Below, one piece after another: positions 22,981 to 34,194 of a DNA stretch of 64,000 nt. Position 1 is the stretch's first letter. Every line of letters begins with the position of its first letter. Source of the DNA: Cylindrodendrum hubeiense (taxonomy: Eukaryota > Ascomycota > Sordariomycetes > Hypocreales > Nectriaceae); contig JAANBB010000037.1 in NCBI GenBank assembly GCA_014621425.1, positions 62,001-126,000 of the forward strand, given 5' to 3'. The notes beneath the pieces are model-generated. The model was not told where the DNA came from, did no database searches, and saw nothing but the letters and a program-made list of their open reading frames with translations. A program made the position numbers and the translations under genes.

Positions 22981-24672
22981 ATGACATTCCCCTGGTGTTT
23001 ATCCCAGTCCCACCAGAGCTACTGGGGCGAGTTTTCCCTCAAAGGGCTCAAGATCAAAGTCAAAGAGCCGAAAAACGACGCTTTCCAGGGTCATCTAACT
23101 AGGATCCCCCCGTATTTCTGGAACAAGGGCCTCCGAAACCGTTTCAAGAGACTTCTAGGCCGGAAGCTGGGACAGGAATCTCTCCCTGTCCACGCCGGTT
23201 ATTCAGAAGCGAGAACTCTAATTGGAGATGGCACTGTGGCTGATTTGGAGGTGCTATCTCTACAGGCTCGAGATTTGGTGACCCAAGTATTCGAAGACGC
23301 CAAGGAGGCGTCAGACGCCTCGGCCCTAGACGAAGCATCATCCTTGTCCTCCCCAGAATCAGGACCCCGGCTAGTCCAACTGCGGCTTTCGTCTGAACTC
23401 GAGAGCTGGAAAGAAAGCCAACACGCTGCTGGCAACATCTTGCCGCCGAAAGGACACGGGTTGGCGCAGGCGTCGGATACGGTCCTTGAAATATTTGGAG
23501 CAGCGGGCTGGCCCGAAGCCTTGAAGACGAACAATGCACTGTTTGGCTGTGGGATCGCCAGCTTACTCATGGGAGCTGCCGATGAGCTCACCATGTTCTC
23601 CAACTACGTCACTGATATGGCCTTCTACTACGAGCATGGCTACAACTACGTCTTCCCGTCGCTAGAACCGCTATTCGAGAGAGGTTTAGAGGACCCACAT
23701 GCGCTAAGAACCCCTGGAGGCAGCCAACGGCGAGACGCTGTCCGCGCCGGCAAGCGCTACGTCCAAGGCAAGATCGCGCTAGAGAACCAGCACAAAGCGG
23801 ATCTGACGAACCGATCGGCGAGACTAAGCCGGCACACTGCGCAGATCATCTCTCTGTCTGAGAGTAGCCTACTAGGCATGGCGGCCGAGGCGACGGCGCG
23901 GGGCTTTGACGCAGGTGCCGTCATGAGCGACTTGGTCTTCAGCTCGCCGGGTACCGATGTCGTCGACGTGGGGTGTGACCTGGTGAATTCCGAGGTCATG
24001 AACTCGTTTCTGAATGTGACGGACATCACAGACACTGGAATCGTGAGCGAAGATGTGCTGCGCAGGGTGTACGACGCGTACGCCGTGACGGGGGCCAGGA
24101 TGTTGACTCAGAGGTGGCATGAACCCGTGGCTAGGATGTGCGCCGCACTATATACATGGCACATCCAAAACGACCGCCATATGTTCTTCCGCCGCGCCGT
24201 TCTAGGCTGGCCCAAAGCCCGGAAGACGCCTGCCCGGCCTCAATGTGAAGCGGATTTCGACGAGGTCTTCGACAAGGAGTACCACACAACAGGCTTCTCG
24301 AGGCCTCTCGATCCCAAATATGCGTGCAACGGCGAAGACACGTGTGATGTCGTGGAGAATTTTCTCCAGCGCAACCAGGACAAGCCCCTACTCAGGGAAC
24401 TCTGGTGGTTTCTTGTCCTAGGCCCGTTGGAATATGTCAGGGGAGGTCAGGTCGATGGGCGGCGCGAGGAAGATCTTGCCGAGGGCTCACGGCTGCGGAT
24501 GGCTAAGCTGTACAAGGAGGGTCTAGTGCTTGAAATGGTCTGGCTTATTGCTCATGCGAACCACCATGCCTGGCAGGTCAATTATCTGTTCGAAGCCGCT
24601 ATGTTTGGCAGCATACTTGACGGGGGAACACTGGCTGGCAAGCTCGATAGGCAGGAAGAGAGCCAGTCGTAG
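22981..24672 (+). CDS. Intronless hypothetical protein, 563 aa
   Basis: I do not recognise a named domain. The open frame is long, starts at an ATG right after a TATA-like promoter and has no frame breaks, so it is very likely a real gene. The protein is soluble, mostly helical in character, with no signal peptide or membrane segment. Notable blocks: an acidic, serine-rich segment (~100-130), VVDVGCDLVNSEVMNSFLNV (about 320-340), YDAYAVTGARMLTQRWHEP, and two histidine/tryptophan-rich blocks (ALYTWHIQNDRHMFFRRAV; WLIAHANHHAWQVNYLFEA). The acidic and NSE-containing block invites comparison with class I terpene-synthase-like folds, but no canonical DDxxD/NSE spacing is seen, so this is only a guess. 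No functional neighbour is evident. Confidence 0.8.
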   Translation: MTFPWCLSQSHQSYWGEFSLKGLKIKVKEPKNDAFQGHLTRIPPYFWNKGLRNRFKRLLGRKLGQESLPVHAGYSEARTLIGDGTVADLEVLSLQARDLVTQVFEDAKEASDASALDEASSLSSPESGPRLVQLRLSSELESWKESQHAAGNILPPKGHGLAQASDTVLEIFGAAGWPEALKTNNALFGCGIASLLMGAADELTMFSNYVTDMAFYYEHGYNYVFPSLEPLFERGLEDPHALRTPGGSQRRDAVRAGKRYVQGKIALENQHKADLTNRSARLSRHTAQIISLSESSLLGMAAEATARGFDAGAVMSDLVFSSPGTDVVDVGCDLVNSEVMNSFLNVTDITDTGIVSEDVLRRVYDAYAVTGARMLTQRWHEPVARMCAALYTWHIQNDRHMFFRRAVLGWPKARKTPARPQCEADFDEVFDKEYHTTGFSRPLDPKYACNGEDTCDVVENFLQRNQDKPLLRELWWFLVLGPLEYVRGGQVDGRREEDLAEGSRLRMAKLYKEGLVLEMVWLIAHANHHAWQVNYLFEAAMFGSILDGGTLAGKLDRQEESQS

Positions 24673-25716
24673 CGCGTGGAGTCGATGTCCGAAAGTCTTG
24701 GAACTTCCCGATGATTCTTGCTCGAAACTGAGGTCGAACTGGTATAGGAGGTCCAGTATGTTGTAGGACGGCTTGATGGAGGTGGGGGTGGAATTGTCAT
24801 GGTTTACTGTTAACAGCATTTTGGCTTTGAGTAGAGGGCCATTATTCCCAGAGCTGGGGGTGGGCTGGCTACTACGGTTAGCGTCGTGAACATGTTGTCT
24901 CCTAGCTTAAAAATCACAATTATTCCTATTGACAGTGTCCCATCGATTTGGCGAAGTTGTGCCTTGAAATATGTCATACTAGGGAAGTGAATGAAAGGTA
25001 CGGAGAGGATCAAGTTGGAGGGCGCTCTAATGACATAGTAAACTAACTTGAATTGAAGTGAGCTAACAGCCATAGCCCAAAAGCCAAGCGGCGGAATAGT
25101 TTGACTTGGGACTGATTGTCCGCAGATGCTGGCGTTGCGAGATGTTGTTTAAGGTTTTGGTGTTGCTGGTTCTAGGTAAAAAGTACCCATCCATCTCCAT
25201 CCATCTCTGGGGTAGAACAGACGGATCTGCATTGACAAGGGTGATTTTAACCGGTGGAACGAATGTTTTTATTTAAACGAACCTGATTACTACAAGAGGT
25301 TGATTGGAGGAGTTACTTTTTCTGTGCGGGGGATCAGCACTCTAATGGCCTGACTAATACATGATGCACAGTACCCAGCACTCCTTCCGGCACTCCTTGC
25401 TTAGTTCTAGTTTTTCCAGTGTGTTCCGGGTTACTGACGTCCGTCCGCACTCGCCGAAGTTGAATATGATCGGGGTAAATGTCGAAAACTCCCACCAATA
25501 AGGCCATCCATACGGTAACCCCAAGCCTCCCCGCGCATCGGGAAATACGAGATTGCGGGGCTTGAACCTTTTACCCGTAGCAACTTTTCTTAAATACACG
25601 TCCGTTTACGACAAATCTCACGAGTTAATTAAAAACACTAAATATGAAACTTGGATACCGTTGGGGCAACTGAATGCTTGGGCTTTGCGATCTCGCTTCA
25701 CAGTCAGATCACATCC
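24673..25716. other. Intergenic, no gene seen
   Basis: About 1 kb. Short frames only, without family resemblance. Holds the 3' end of the orphan gene and the promoter of the glycosidase-like gene. Confidence 0.4.
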
Positions 25717-28281
25717 ATGATGGCTATCATTTCAACCTTTTTCTGGGTTCTCTTGGCCTCTCTGGTCCATGGAAAAATCGACAGGTGAGGTTGACCTGTT
25801 CATTGAATCAGCTGATTGCCTACTCATATAACTAAGGCATCGTATTGTATCGGGGAATAATGTCGTGCGGACAACCCTTATCGACAATAAGACGACCCCC
25901 CTCCAGGTTGGAAACGGAAATTTTGCCTTCTCTGTTGATACAACAGGAATGCAAACATATCTTCCATTTAATACAATGTCAGTTTGGGCGTGGCATAATG
26001 ATACAGTGCCACGGGGCAGGTACAATTTCCCTCTTGAGTGTGAGTTTTCGAGTTGCTAACTAATACCAAATAAGCGAGATCAATGACTATACAGGAGTTC
26101 CCGTACTTACTCATGGACGCAATGTATCATACGAAATCCCGGACCCAAAGCTCCCTGATGTGACTCAATGGCTGATTGGCAATCCCAACCGGATCAACCT
26201 CGGCCGCATCGGGCTCAGATATAATAATGACACTCTCAAAGCAGACCTAATCTCAAACACACATCAGGAACTTCATCTTTGGAATGGAAGCATCATTTCT
26301 ACATTCGCAGTCGACGGATCTCAAGTCAGGGTAGTGACTCAGGGTGATTTTGATTCTGATACTGTCAGTTTTAAAGTCGAGTCTGAGCTCATTCAATCCG
26401 GCAATCTAACAGTAGAACTGGACTTTCCATACCCACCCATTCATACCACAACTTACAAGTATGAGATATTCGCCGGCGTCTATGACTTCCCATCCAACCA
26501 CACGACCGCCATCACAAGTCGACTCTCCAAAGACACGGCACATATTCGACATGAAATGCAGGAGAGCGAATATTTTGTCAACTTGCGCTGGCCCAAGGCC
26601 TCTCCTCTTTCTCTGGATAGGCTAGAGCCTTTAAATTCGGTTGCAATTACGGCCCATCGATACGTCCTTTCTAGAACATCGTATCATAAGTCCAATCCGA
26701 CGCAGTTATCTTTCACCGCTCATTTTTCGACTTCAAAGGCAGTCCCAAAGCTTCCTAACACCGCTATACGGCAAAACGGTATCGGTTGGAACGACTATTG
26801 GAATGAGGGCGGTTTTATCGATCTTACGGAGTCTCCCAACCCGAACGCAACTGAACTCCAGCGTCGTATTGTCCAGTCCCAGTATCATGTCCGAGTTAAT
26901 AGCGCAGGTACCGGGCAGCCACCCCAAGAGAGTGGGCTCATGAACAATGGGTGGTATGGTGAGTGATCATAATCATTGAATAATCATTTTCCTTATTGAT
27001 ACTAACCTTGGGAAGGCAAATTCCACATGGAGATGGTCGTGTGGCACTGTGCTCATTGGGTCTCGTGGGGCCGAGAGAGTTATTTTCATAATATATTTCC
27101 GGCCATTTATGAGTCTCTCTTACCCAGTGCCCTCGACAGAGCGAAACGAATGGGATGGAGTGGCGCCCGGTGGCCCAAAATGACTGAAGCCCTCACCGGT
27201 CGAAGCTCACCTGGCGCAATCAACGGGTTTCTCCTATGGCAGCAGGTTTGTAGCTTTACCTATACCTCCGAGGTCGCATCTTAAGACTAATATGCCATAT
27301 TTCTGTAGCCACATCCCATGTATATGGCTAAATTAGCATATAAGACGCAACCGACGAAGCGCACCCTACAGCGTTGGGACCCGATTTTAGAAGCAACCGC
27401 AGATTATATGGCCTCTTATGCTTGGCATAATGAATCGTCTGGATATTATGACCTCGGCCCTCCGTAAGACCTTATACCGAAGAATCTGGACTAGCCCGGG
27501 CTAATGATAGTTAGATCATATGGAGTCACGGAGAACACGCCCCCTACGCGAACTCTCAATCTTGCGTACGAAATAGCTTATTGGCGTTATGGCCTTGATA
27601 TTGCCAGCGAGTGGAAGAGGAAACTAGGGAAATCAGTTCCCTCACATTGGACAGACGTCGCCAGTAGTATCGCCAAGCCACCACAGGCTGATGGGTTGTA
27701 TGCAGTGTATGAAGGCCTCAACGCCTCTTGGTGGGAAGATCCTGCCCTTATCGGTGATCCACGCAGCCTGAATATGCTCAAAGGAATTTTGCCAGACACC
27801 CCCGCTGTTGACGAAGAGGTTGCAACGCTCACTGCAGACAAAATCTGGGAAATCTGGCCTGATGCAAAGATCCGAGGTTGGGGCCGACCAATTTTGGCAA
27901 TCAACTCGGCTCGGATTGGAAACCCAGAGAGAGCTATTCATCATCTGACTGCATACGACTATTGGAAGTTTGATGATGCTGGTGAGCTGTGCCAAGCCGG
28001 CGCTGTCCACATTGCAAAATCACATCGGAGCTAACTTCTTGTTAGGATTTGCCATTCGTGGTGGTGATGGCGGAACACCACCTCCATTTATGCCAGGCAA
28101 TGCTGGCTTATTGCTAGCTGGTGAGGTCGCCTCCATTAATATCAGATCGGGTCATGAAACTAATTTGGCCGTAGTTGCCTACATGGCTGAAGGATGGGAT
28201 GGATCCTCAGGCGACGCGCCGGGCTTCCCGGACGATGGGCAATGGGTAGTGAGAACAGAGAATCTTCGCAAGGCATTATGA
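25717..28281 (+). CDS. Secreted six-hairpin glycosidase-like protein (GH65/GH95-like)
   Basis: A secreted carbohydrate-active enzyme of the six-hairpin (alpha/alpha)6 type. ATG 25717 opens a signal peptide (MMAIISTFFWVLLASLVHG). After intron 1 (25785-25836) come VSGNNVVRTTLIDNK and QVGNGNFAFSVDTTGMQTY, the N-terminal beta-sandwich pattern of these proteins. Later blocks include WLIGNPNRINLGRIGL, SGLMNNGWYGKFHMEMVVWH (the helical catalytic core entry), KMTEALTGRSSPGAIN, SENTPP-like TENTPPTRTLNLAYE and GFPDDGQWVVRTENL at the end. Seven exons; introns near 26039-26080, 26959-27015, 27246-27308, 27464-27514 and 27982-28045 close in phase, and the 26040 region is the least certain. Several N-glycosylation sites fit secretion. 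Substrate unknown. It is convergent with the PIF1 gene. Confidence 0.83.
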
Positions 28282-28585
28282 TTATGGGTACAAATACGGT
28301 AATTTTGCAGAGTTTGGATCCATTCATATTCTACGACGAGTTCTTGAAAACACTACACATTGCATCCGTCACCGTCTTGTCCGAGGATTGGTATATCGGT
28401 GTTGAAGGGGGAACCTCTACACCTATCCCGGACGCTTCCTACACAATTAATCCAAAAACAGTCGAGAAAATTCTCCACGTGATAGGTAGATGATGTAGGA
28501 AGAAGGTCTGAGCTTAGCAAAAAACGATGTGAATGATTAATCGAATGTGTATAGGTTGGAAGTTGTGCCATAGTTAACTGACAGG
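28282..28585. other. Convergent 3' intergenic
   Basis: About 300 bases between the stop codons of the glycosidase-like and helicase genes. No gene or strong terminator motif recognised. Confidence 0.4.
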
Positions 28586-30517
28586 TTAATAATGATCCTG
28601 CAATAGTCCTTCGCCAAACTTATCATGCAGAAACATCCGAACCTCGTTATTTCCGCCATTTCCGACTGATAATCCTTCCGAGCTCCCTTCGATTTTGAGC
28701 CCCTCAAGATTCGTCGCTCGAGACAATGCAACATAAACCTGACCTTCTTCGAAGGCACTTGACAGGTCAACAATGACGCGATCCAGCGTCATACCCTGAC
28801 TCTTATGGATACTCATAGCCCATCCGGCCACAAGAGGAACCTGCGTTCGATACAGTAGGGAATATGGCTCTTTATCGCCAACAGAGTTGACCACGCACCA
28901 GGCGTAAATGGTACGCTTCGTACCGTTGTGAAAGAGCACTCGCGGCCAAGCTCTCACTCGCTGTGCCATCATGAACTTCTTAACCTGCCTCTCTCTGAGC
29001 TCTGAATGCTCCCCACCGATGACTTGGTGTGTTGGCAAGTCTTCACCCTTGCGTTTAGCCCCTGGCAGCTTTGCAGGGTCAAAGTCTTCGAAACCACATA
29101 TAATGCCCTGACTTCCATTGCACAAGCCACCTGGTAGGTCGAGATTCACTTGCAGTACGACAAGCATACCTTTCCGCAAGGTGGCCTGTCGTTCCAATCG
29201 TTGATCCTTACAGGCTATCAATGTGCCATCACTGAAACGGTCGTTGAAATGACCGAGTTGTGGATGGGCCTCACGATTCCATTGAAAACCGTCCAAAGTA
29301 TTGTACTGATACACTGTTGTCTTCAATTTATTGAAATTTTCTATGTTGACCTTGTTGACCTCTCGTCTTGTGCAGAGTAGGCGTGTCGCCTTGTGAACTT
29401 TGCAGGGATGGTCCATCAGCGATGTGACTTCCTCTGGGGAAAATGGTATTCCAAGTCGGCATTTTTGGAGGAGTTTTATAAAGTACTCGTCGTTCTGTCG
29501 ATGTATCTCTTTCAAATGCACGTACGCAAAGTTAGCTTCTTCCCAGGCGGCGCTCTGGAAGGCCCATTTGTCCTTTTCTAGAAACGGGCCATGGTTTTCG
29601 GAGCAATTGAATTCAGTCTCGTAGTCATCGAGCTTCATCTCCAACCCGCATTTGATGCAGTATTGAAACGGCTTCACCGGGGGTAGTTGACAGAAGTCAC
29701 CGGTCACGATTACCTGGACGCCCCCAAAAGCAGGGGCACTTTCTTTATTTTTCCAACACCTGACTGCTTTCATGCAGGCATTGATGCGTTCTAGATGATG
29801 ATTCTCCACCATGCTGATCTCATCGATAATGAGCACTTCAGTCTCCGTTAGACGGCGCTTGATATGATGGCGAAATCCCTTGCTGATGAGGTCTTTAAGG
29901 GAAAATTTGTGATAATCGGGTGTCCAGCCCATGTAAGACCATGTCGACATCCCTTCAACTTGAAGCGCCGCTCGGCCAGTGGGCGCGACAATATCAACGG
30001 TGCGTCCCATCTCTTTCAATCTTCTAACAGCAGCTTTCAAGACGGTAGACTTGCCACACCCTGCTGAACCCGTGTAGAAGACATTGCGTCCACTGGCAAC
30101 TAGATCGACAAGATCTTGCTGCTCTTTACATAACGTTGGCGTCGTATCCACCTCCTCCTCAGCATCCAACGAGATTGCGTGGAGGGGTTGTTTTGGTTCC
30201 TCATTATGCCAGTTGACTGGGCCATTGTCTCCGAACGTGTCCAGAACTATCTGGGGATTAGTTGGATCATCTCCAATTCTGGCTGCCCATTCGGCGGTTT
30301 TATTCCAACCGGACACGCTGGCTTGGTTTGTTTTAGGCTCGTGGGGTTCGTAATCGGAGTCAGACGAGATGCTTATAATGGACGGGCGGGGCGACGACGG
30401 GGCACTGGTTCCCCGCTTTCTCTTCGTGCCAGTCATGCGAGAGCTCGGTGCTGCTGGCGTGTGGTTGCCATTGTCGACAGGGGCCAAGGAGGTTTTCTCC
30501 AGGCTAGCTTGCACCAT
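28586..30517 (-). CDS. PIF1-family DNA helicase
   Basis: A 5'-to-3' superfamily 1B helicase of the PIF1/RRM3 kind, acting on nuclear or mitochondrial DNA (telomeres, G-quadruplexes, replication forks). Visible motifs in order: Walker A GSAGCGKST (about residue 150), motif Ia APTGRAAL, Walker B LIIDEISMVE, motif III GDFCQLPPV, the PIF1 signature region around LKEIHRQND, motif V VAGWAMSIHKSQGMTLD and motif VI VYVALSRATNLEGL. The ATG at 30517 follows an in-frame GC-rich leader with no earlier ATG in frame. The N-terminal ~120 residues are low-complexity (KRKRG nuclear-type basic patch, serine-rich). A four-cysteine pair (YCIKCGLEM...NCSENH) inside the helicase core could be a lineage-specific insert. 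It is intronless. Its position beside a glycosidase gene suggests no functional link. Confidence 0.92.
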   Translation of the reverse strand: MVQASLEKTSLAPVDNGNHTPAAPSSRMTGTKRKRGTSAPSSPRPSIISISSDSDYEPHEPKTNQASVSGWNKTAEWAARIGDDPTNPQIVLDTFGDNGPVNWHNEEPKQPLHAISLDAEEEVDTTPTLCKEQQDLVDLVASGRNVFYTGSAGCGKSTVLKAAVRRLKEMGRTVDIVAPTGRAALQVEGMSTWSYMGWTPDYHKFSLKDLISKGFRHHIKRRLTETEVLIIDEISMVENHHLERINACMKAVRCWKNKESAPAFGGVQVIVTGDFCQLPPVKPFQYCIKCGLEMKLDDYETEFNCSENHGPFLEKDKWAFQSAAWEEANFAYVHLKEIHRQNDEYFIKLLQKCRLGIPFSPEEVTSLMDHPCKVHKATRLLCTRREVNKVNIENFNKLKTTVYQYNTLDGFQWNREAHPQLGHFNDRFSDGTLIACKDQRLERQATLRKGMLVVLQVNLDLPGGLCNGSQGIICGFEDFDPAKLPGAKRKGEDLPTHQVIGGEHSELRERQVKKFMMAQRVRAWPRVLFHNGTKRTIYAWCVVNSVGDKEPYSLLYRTQVPLVAGWAMSIHKSQGMTLDRVIVDLSSAFEEGQVYVALSRATNLEGLKIEGSSEGLSVGNGGNNEVRMFLHDKFGEGLLQDHY

Positions 30518-31622
30518 GGCTATGGGAGGCGGAGGCGATGGCCTTGCGTGCCCTGTTGGGCTCCAGACTGCAGGGAATTGGCGTGAGCTGGAGAACACAG
30601 CATACGCGGATACGGTGGGCTGCGGTGGCCTAAGTGTATGGGGGTGGTATACTTACTCCTTCTGCAATAGCAGGTCGGGCAAACAGGCCGAGACCGTCAG
30701 GGGGGTTAATTACGTTTCTCTTTGGTAAGTCGGTTGGGCACTGTCGGTTACGGTCGCTCGTTGGGCACAGTCTACAGTCTGCACGCGACCATACGCGTCG
30801 GATGAATTCTGTTCCGCAGTACCCCGCTTAGCTCGTATAGCAATCATCATCCACAGACTGTTGCCTCAACGCCAAGGGGGATGCCCATATGCATCATGAT
30901 CCAGCTCGCAAACCGGATATTCGTGAGACATGAACTAATGCCGAGATCTGAAGCCCGACGCTAAGACGGGATGTAGCGTGATGCTGAGACAGGGCCTGGT
31001 GTGATATCGTGAAACAATTACATCTCAGACAATGCAATCGAAATCATTCCACACTGACCTAAGATAGCCTACATTTACCGTGAATAACAGAGATGGGACG
31101 GCAGCAATTGCCCAGGCTGGCCAGGCCGCAGGTGGTGGTGTACGGCAGCAAAACCCAAAGGATGCGTCCAAGCTCACAAACCTACCCTATACAAGCAGAG
31201 AGTTCCGAACAGACATCTTCAGAGACAAGTGATCAATACACACTTTAGCTATCGATCACATCATTAGATCAATTAATCTTAAATAAACCAAATGCTACGT
31301 ATTAGTTTCGCTACCACCTCATTCCCTATAAGCCCCCTTGTTTTTTATCTCCCCCAAACAACCTCAGCTGTTCCTTTAGTTAGCTACGGTTATCGTTAGG
31401 CAAATACTGCACGACCCCACCTAATTTCACTGCCTCCTCTTGAGTCAGTCACATTAGTCAGTCAACTAGTCTAGCTCGCCAGAGCTAAGCCCGAGGCAAA
31501 GTACGGCATAATTTGTCGCGTTAAAATCCACATCATGTGTAGAAAACGTCCATATAATTTAAAGTTGATAAGCAGTATTCCCAATATCTGCGATAGTTAG
31601 TCTGAAACATTCAAACCGTAAG
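30518..31622. other. Intergenic between divergent helicase and acyl-CoA synthetase genes
   Basis: About 1.1 kb of shared upstream sequence. No gene supported. The first ~100 bases could extend the helicase 5' leader. Confidence 0.4.
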
Positions 31623-33770
31623 ATGCGTTATTCTGGACCACTTCTTCAGCCAGGTATGTGTAAACAAAATGCCACTACGCAGATATCCAATTGTCTTCAG
31701 GTTGCCAAAGCATACGCATAAACCCATGACTAACATGATTATGATAGTTCCAACCAACCTTTCAGTATGGAGCTACCTGTTTGGGTCGGCACTGTCCATG
31801 AGAAAGGACAGTTCCCAAGGGGCACCTCAGCTGTCGGATGCCTGCGGGTTTCGAGATGCAACAACAGGGAGCCTTTTGACATTTCGAGAGGCACGAGACA
31901 AAGCCATCTGGCTGTCCATAGCTTTGGTGCGCTTACATGGCACCCAGGCCCATGAGACTGTAGCTATTGTGAGCGCTAATTCGATTTGGTGTCCCATCGC
32001 TATGTTCGCTGCAGGTCGCCTTGGCGCTGTTGTTACAACACTACCTCATGAAGCGAATGCCAAGGACTTATCTTACTTCTTCCAAGCTTCAAGCACCGCA
32101 GTCGTGTTTGCAAGTCGAAGTGCGTTGGGTCAGGTGCGCGAGGCTTGTCAGATAGTGGGGCTTGCTGATGAGAGAATCATCCTTCTTGATGATGCTCAAA
32201 GCGAACACTCGGTTCAAAGACTGATTGAATATGGGAAAAAGCTGGGACCTGATAAATTTGTCGAAGAATGGGAGCCTACGGAAAATACCTCTCCGGCCTG
32301 CGCATTTCTTTCATTCACTTCTGGTACAACTGGACGACCAAAAGCCGTGCGAACTCCCCTCCCCCAAAAAGAAAGAGAAACAGCCCCATATTTAACCACA
32401 AGTTTATTGAGGGCCACCCATTTCTCTCATAAATGACAAGAAAGTTAGCTAATGAGTTCGACAACAGGTTATGATCTCCCACGCCAACATGATTAGCCAA
32501 CTTTGTCAGATGCGCCAGCTCAGTCCCTCCAAAAGGCAAAATACAGTTCTGGGAATACTTCCATTCTACCACAGTATGTAAAAAATATCATTAAGCTGAA
32601 AGTGTCTGATGTTGAAAGGGTGTTAACTTGGGCAGTCACGGGTCTTGTTCATCTCATCCACCTCCCCGTCGTTCTCGAACATGACGTTGTGATAATGGAT
32701 AAATTTGATATGAGAAAAATGCTTAATACTGTTGTTAAATACGCTTGCAATGAGCTATGGGTTGTACCACGTAAGTAATTAGATATTCCTTTTCCTGTCC
32801 CCCTCACAACATCGAATTTTCTACTAACGACCCCTCACCACCCCAGCTCTTCTTATTCGTCTCTTGAACGATTCCATTGTTAAAGAATTCGATCTCTCGT
32901 TTGTAACTCAATTCAACACTGGCGCAGCGCCCCTAGCGGAACAAATAATTGCCCAGCTATCCGCCCGGTTCCCATCCGTGGCTATTCGACAGGCCTGGGG
33001 GATGACTGAGAGCACTTCATGTCTCACTGTCACGCCTCCAGGTCTAGCCACGTGGGATAATGCCACTAAGGTGGGAAAGATCGTTCCTGGGACTGAGATT
33101 CTCATTGTAGACCCAGATACAAAAGAGGAGGTAGCTGTGGGTCAACCTGGAGAGGTAAGGCGTTGCTTAACACTGGCAGGGACAAGGAAACTGTGGGCTG
33201 ACACAGAAACAGCTTTGGGCACGAGGGCCCCAGATTGCGATGGGATATTTGAACAATTCTACAGAAACAGCTGAAAGCTTTGACTTTGATGGATATTTGC
33301 ACACCGGAGATTTAGGGTCCATCGATGTGGAAGGGTTCATCACAATCCATGATCGGCTCAAGGAGATGATTAAGGTACGTTGAATACTAAGTCCAAAAAA
33401 TGCTTCAGCTTAATAATCTGTTTCCCAGGTCCGTGGTTTTGGTATTGCCCCAGCCGAGCTTGAGGATTTGCTGCTTGGTCATCCGAAAGTTTCCGATGTG
33501 GCAATTGTGGGAATACCAGACGATTATTCAGGAGAAGTTCCCAGGGCTTATATTGTAGTACACCCTGGAGTGGGACGCGACAGAGATACTGAAAGCGCCC
33601 TTCAAGAATACGTGAAATCCCACAAGGCGCGGCATAAGTGGCTTGCTGGGGGAGTGGAGTTTTTGGATACAATCCCAAAGAGTGCCTCCGGAAAGATTTT
33701 GAGAAGATCACTGAAAGCAAACTGGAAACAAAAGTTGGAGGTAGAGAAGAAGAAGTTAGCCAAGTTATGA
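31623..33770 (+). CDS. Peroxisomal 4CL-like acyl-CoA synthetase (AMP-binding), 560 aa
   Basis: An ANL-superfamily ligase that activates a carboxylic acid with ATP and CoA. Core motifs: FLSFTSGTTGRPKAVMISH (AMP-binding P-loop, completed across intron 2), FYHITGLVHLIHLPV, QAWGMTEST, YLHTGDLGSID, DRLKEMIKVRGFGIAPAEL and PKSASGKILRR (catalytic lysine). It ends in KKLAKL, a type 1 peroxisomal targeting signal (AKL). Exon 1 is tiny (31623-31653, MRYSGPLLQP) and was chosen over ATG 31669 because splicing to 31748 restores VPTNLSVWSYLF in phase. Further introns: 32347-32467, 32574-32635, 32771-32846, 33155-33212, 33375-33428. All phases close. The acid substrate is unknown; neighbours suggest a product of ketone/ester breakdown. 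Confidence 0.92.
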
Positions 33771-34194
33771 TTGGAAAGGCGCACACGCGTCTTGTTCCTG
33801 GTACAACTACAACTCTATAGGTTTCAACTAGCAATCAATAATCTAGCTGCGCCATGGCTTGACAACTAAGACCCTAAATACATACCTCATTTTAACCTTT
33901 TGCGCCACTTGTATTGACATTGAGGTGAGAGGGTTTATCTTCGCCTATTTATTTGAACGTGGAAGGCTATTCGACTCTTGACGATGGTCTGACCTTAGGC
34001 ACTAGATAAAAATCCTTGTCGCTTGAAATAAAGCCATTTGTACCCAACCCATCCTAGGTAATTTACAGAACCATTTAATAATCTGCTGATATGGGAGATA
34101 CGTCAGAGTCGCTAAGGATTCATGACTTGACGTGGTAGATATGACTTAAGTATTGTGTAGCATTACCTAGCGCTGGGTTATAAATCCAAACTAT
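33771..34194. other. Convergent 3' intergenic
   Basis: About 420 bases between the stops of the synthetase and the first SDR. Nothing recognised. Confidence 0.4.

Noticed and set aside
31669..31747. ATG 31669 as the start of the acyl-CoA synthetase
   Set aside because: The leader it gives is unlike the family, whereas a tiny exon at 31623-31653 spliced to 31748 is in phase and gives a normal N-terminus.
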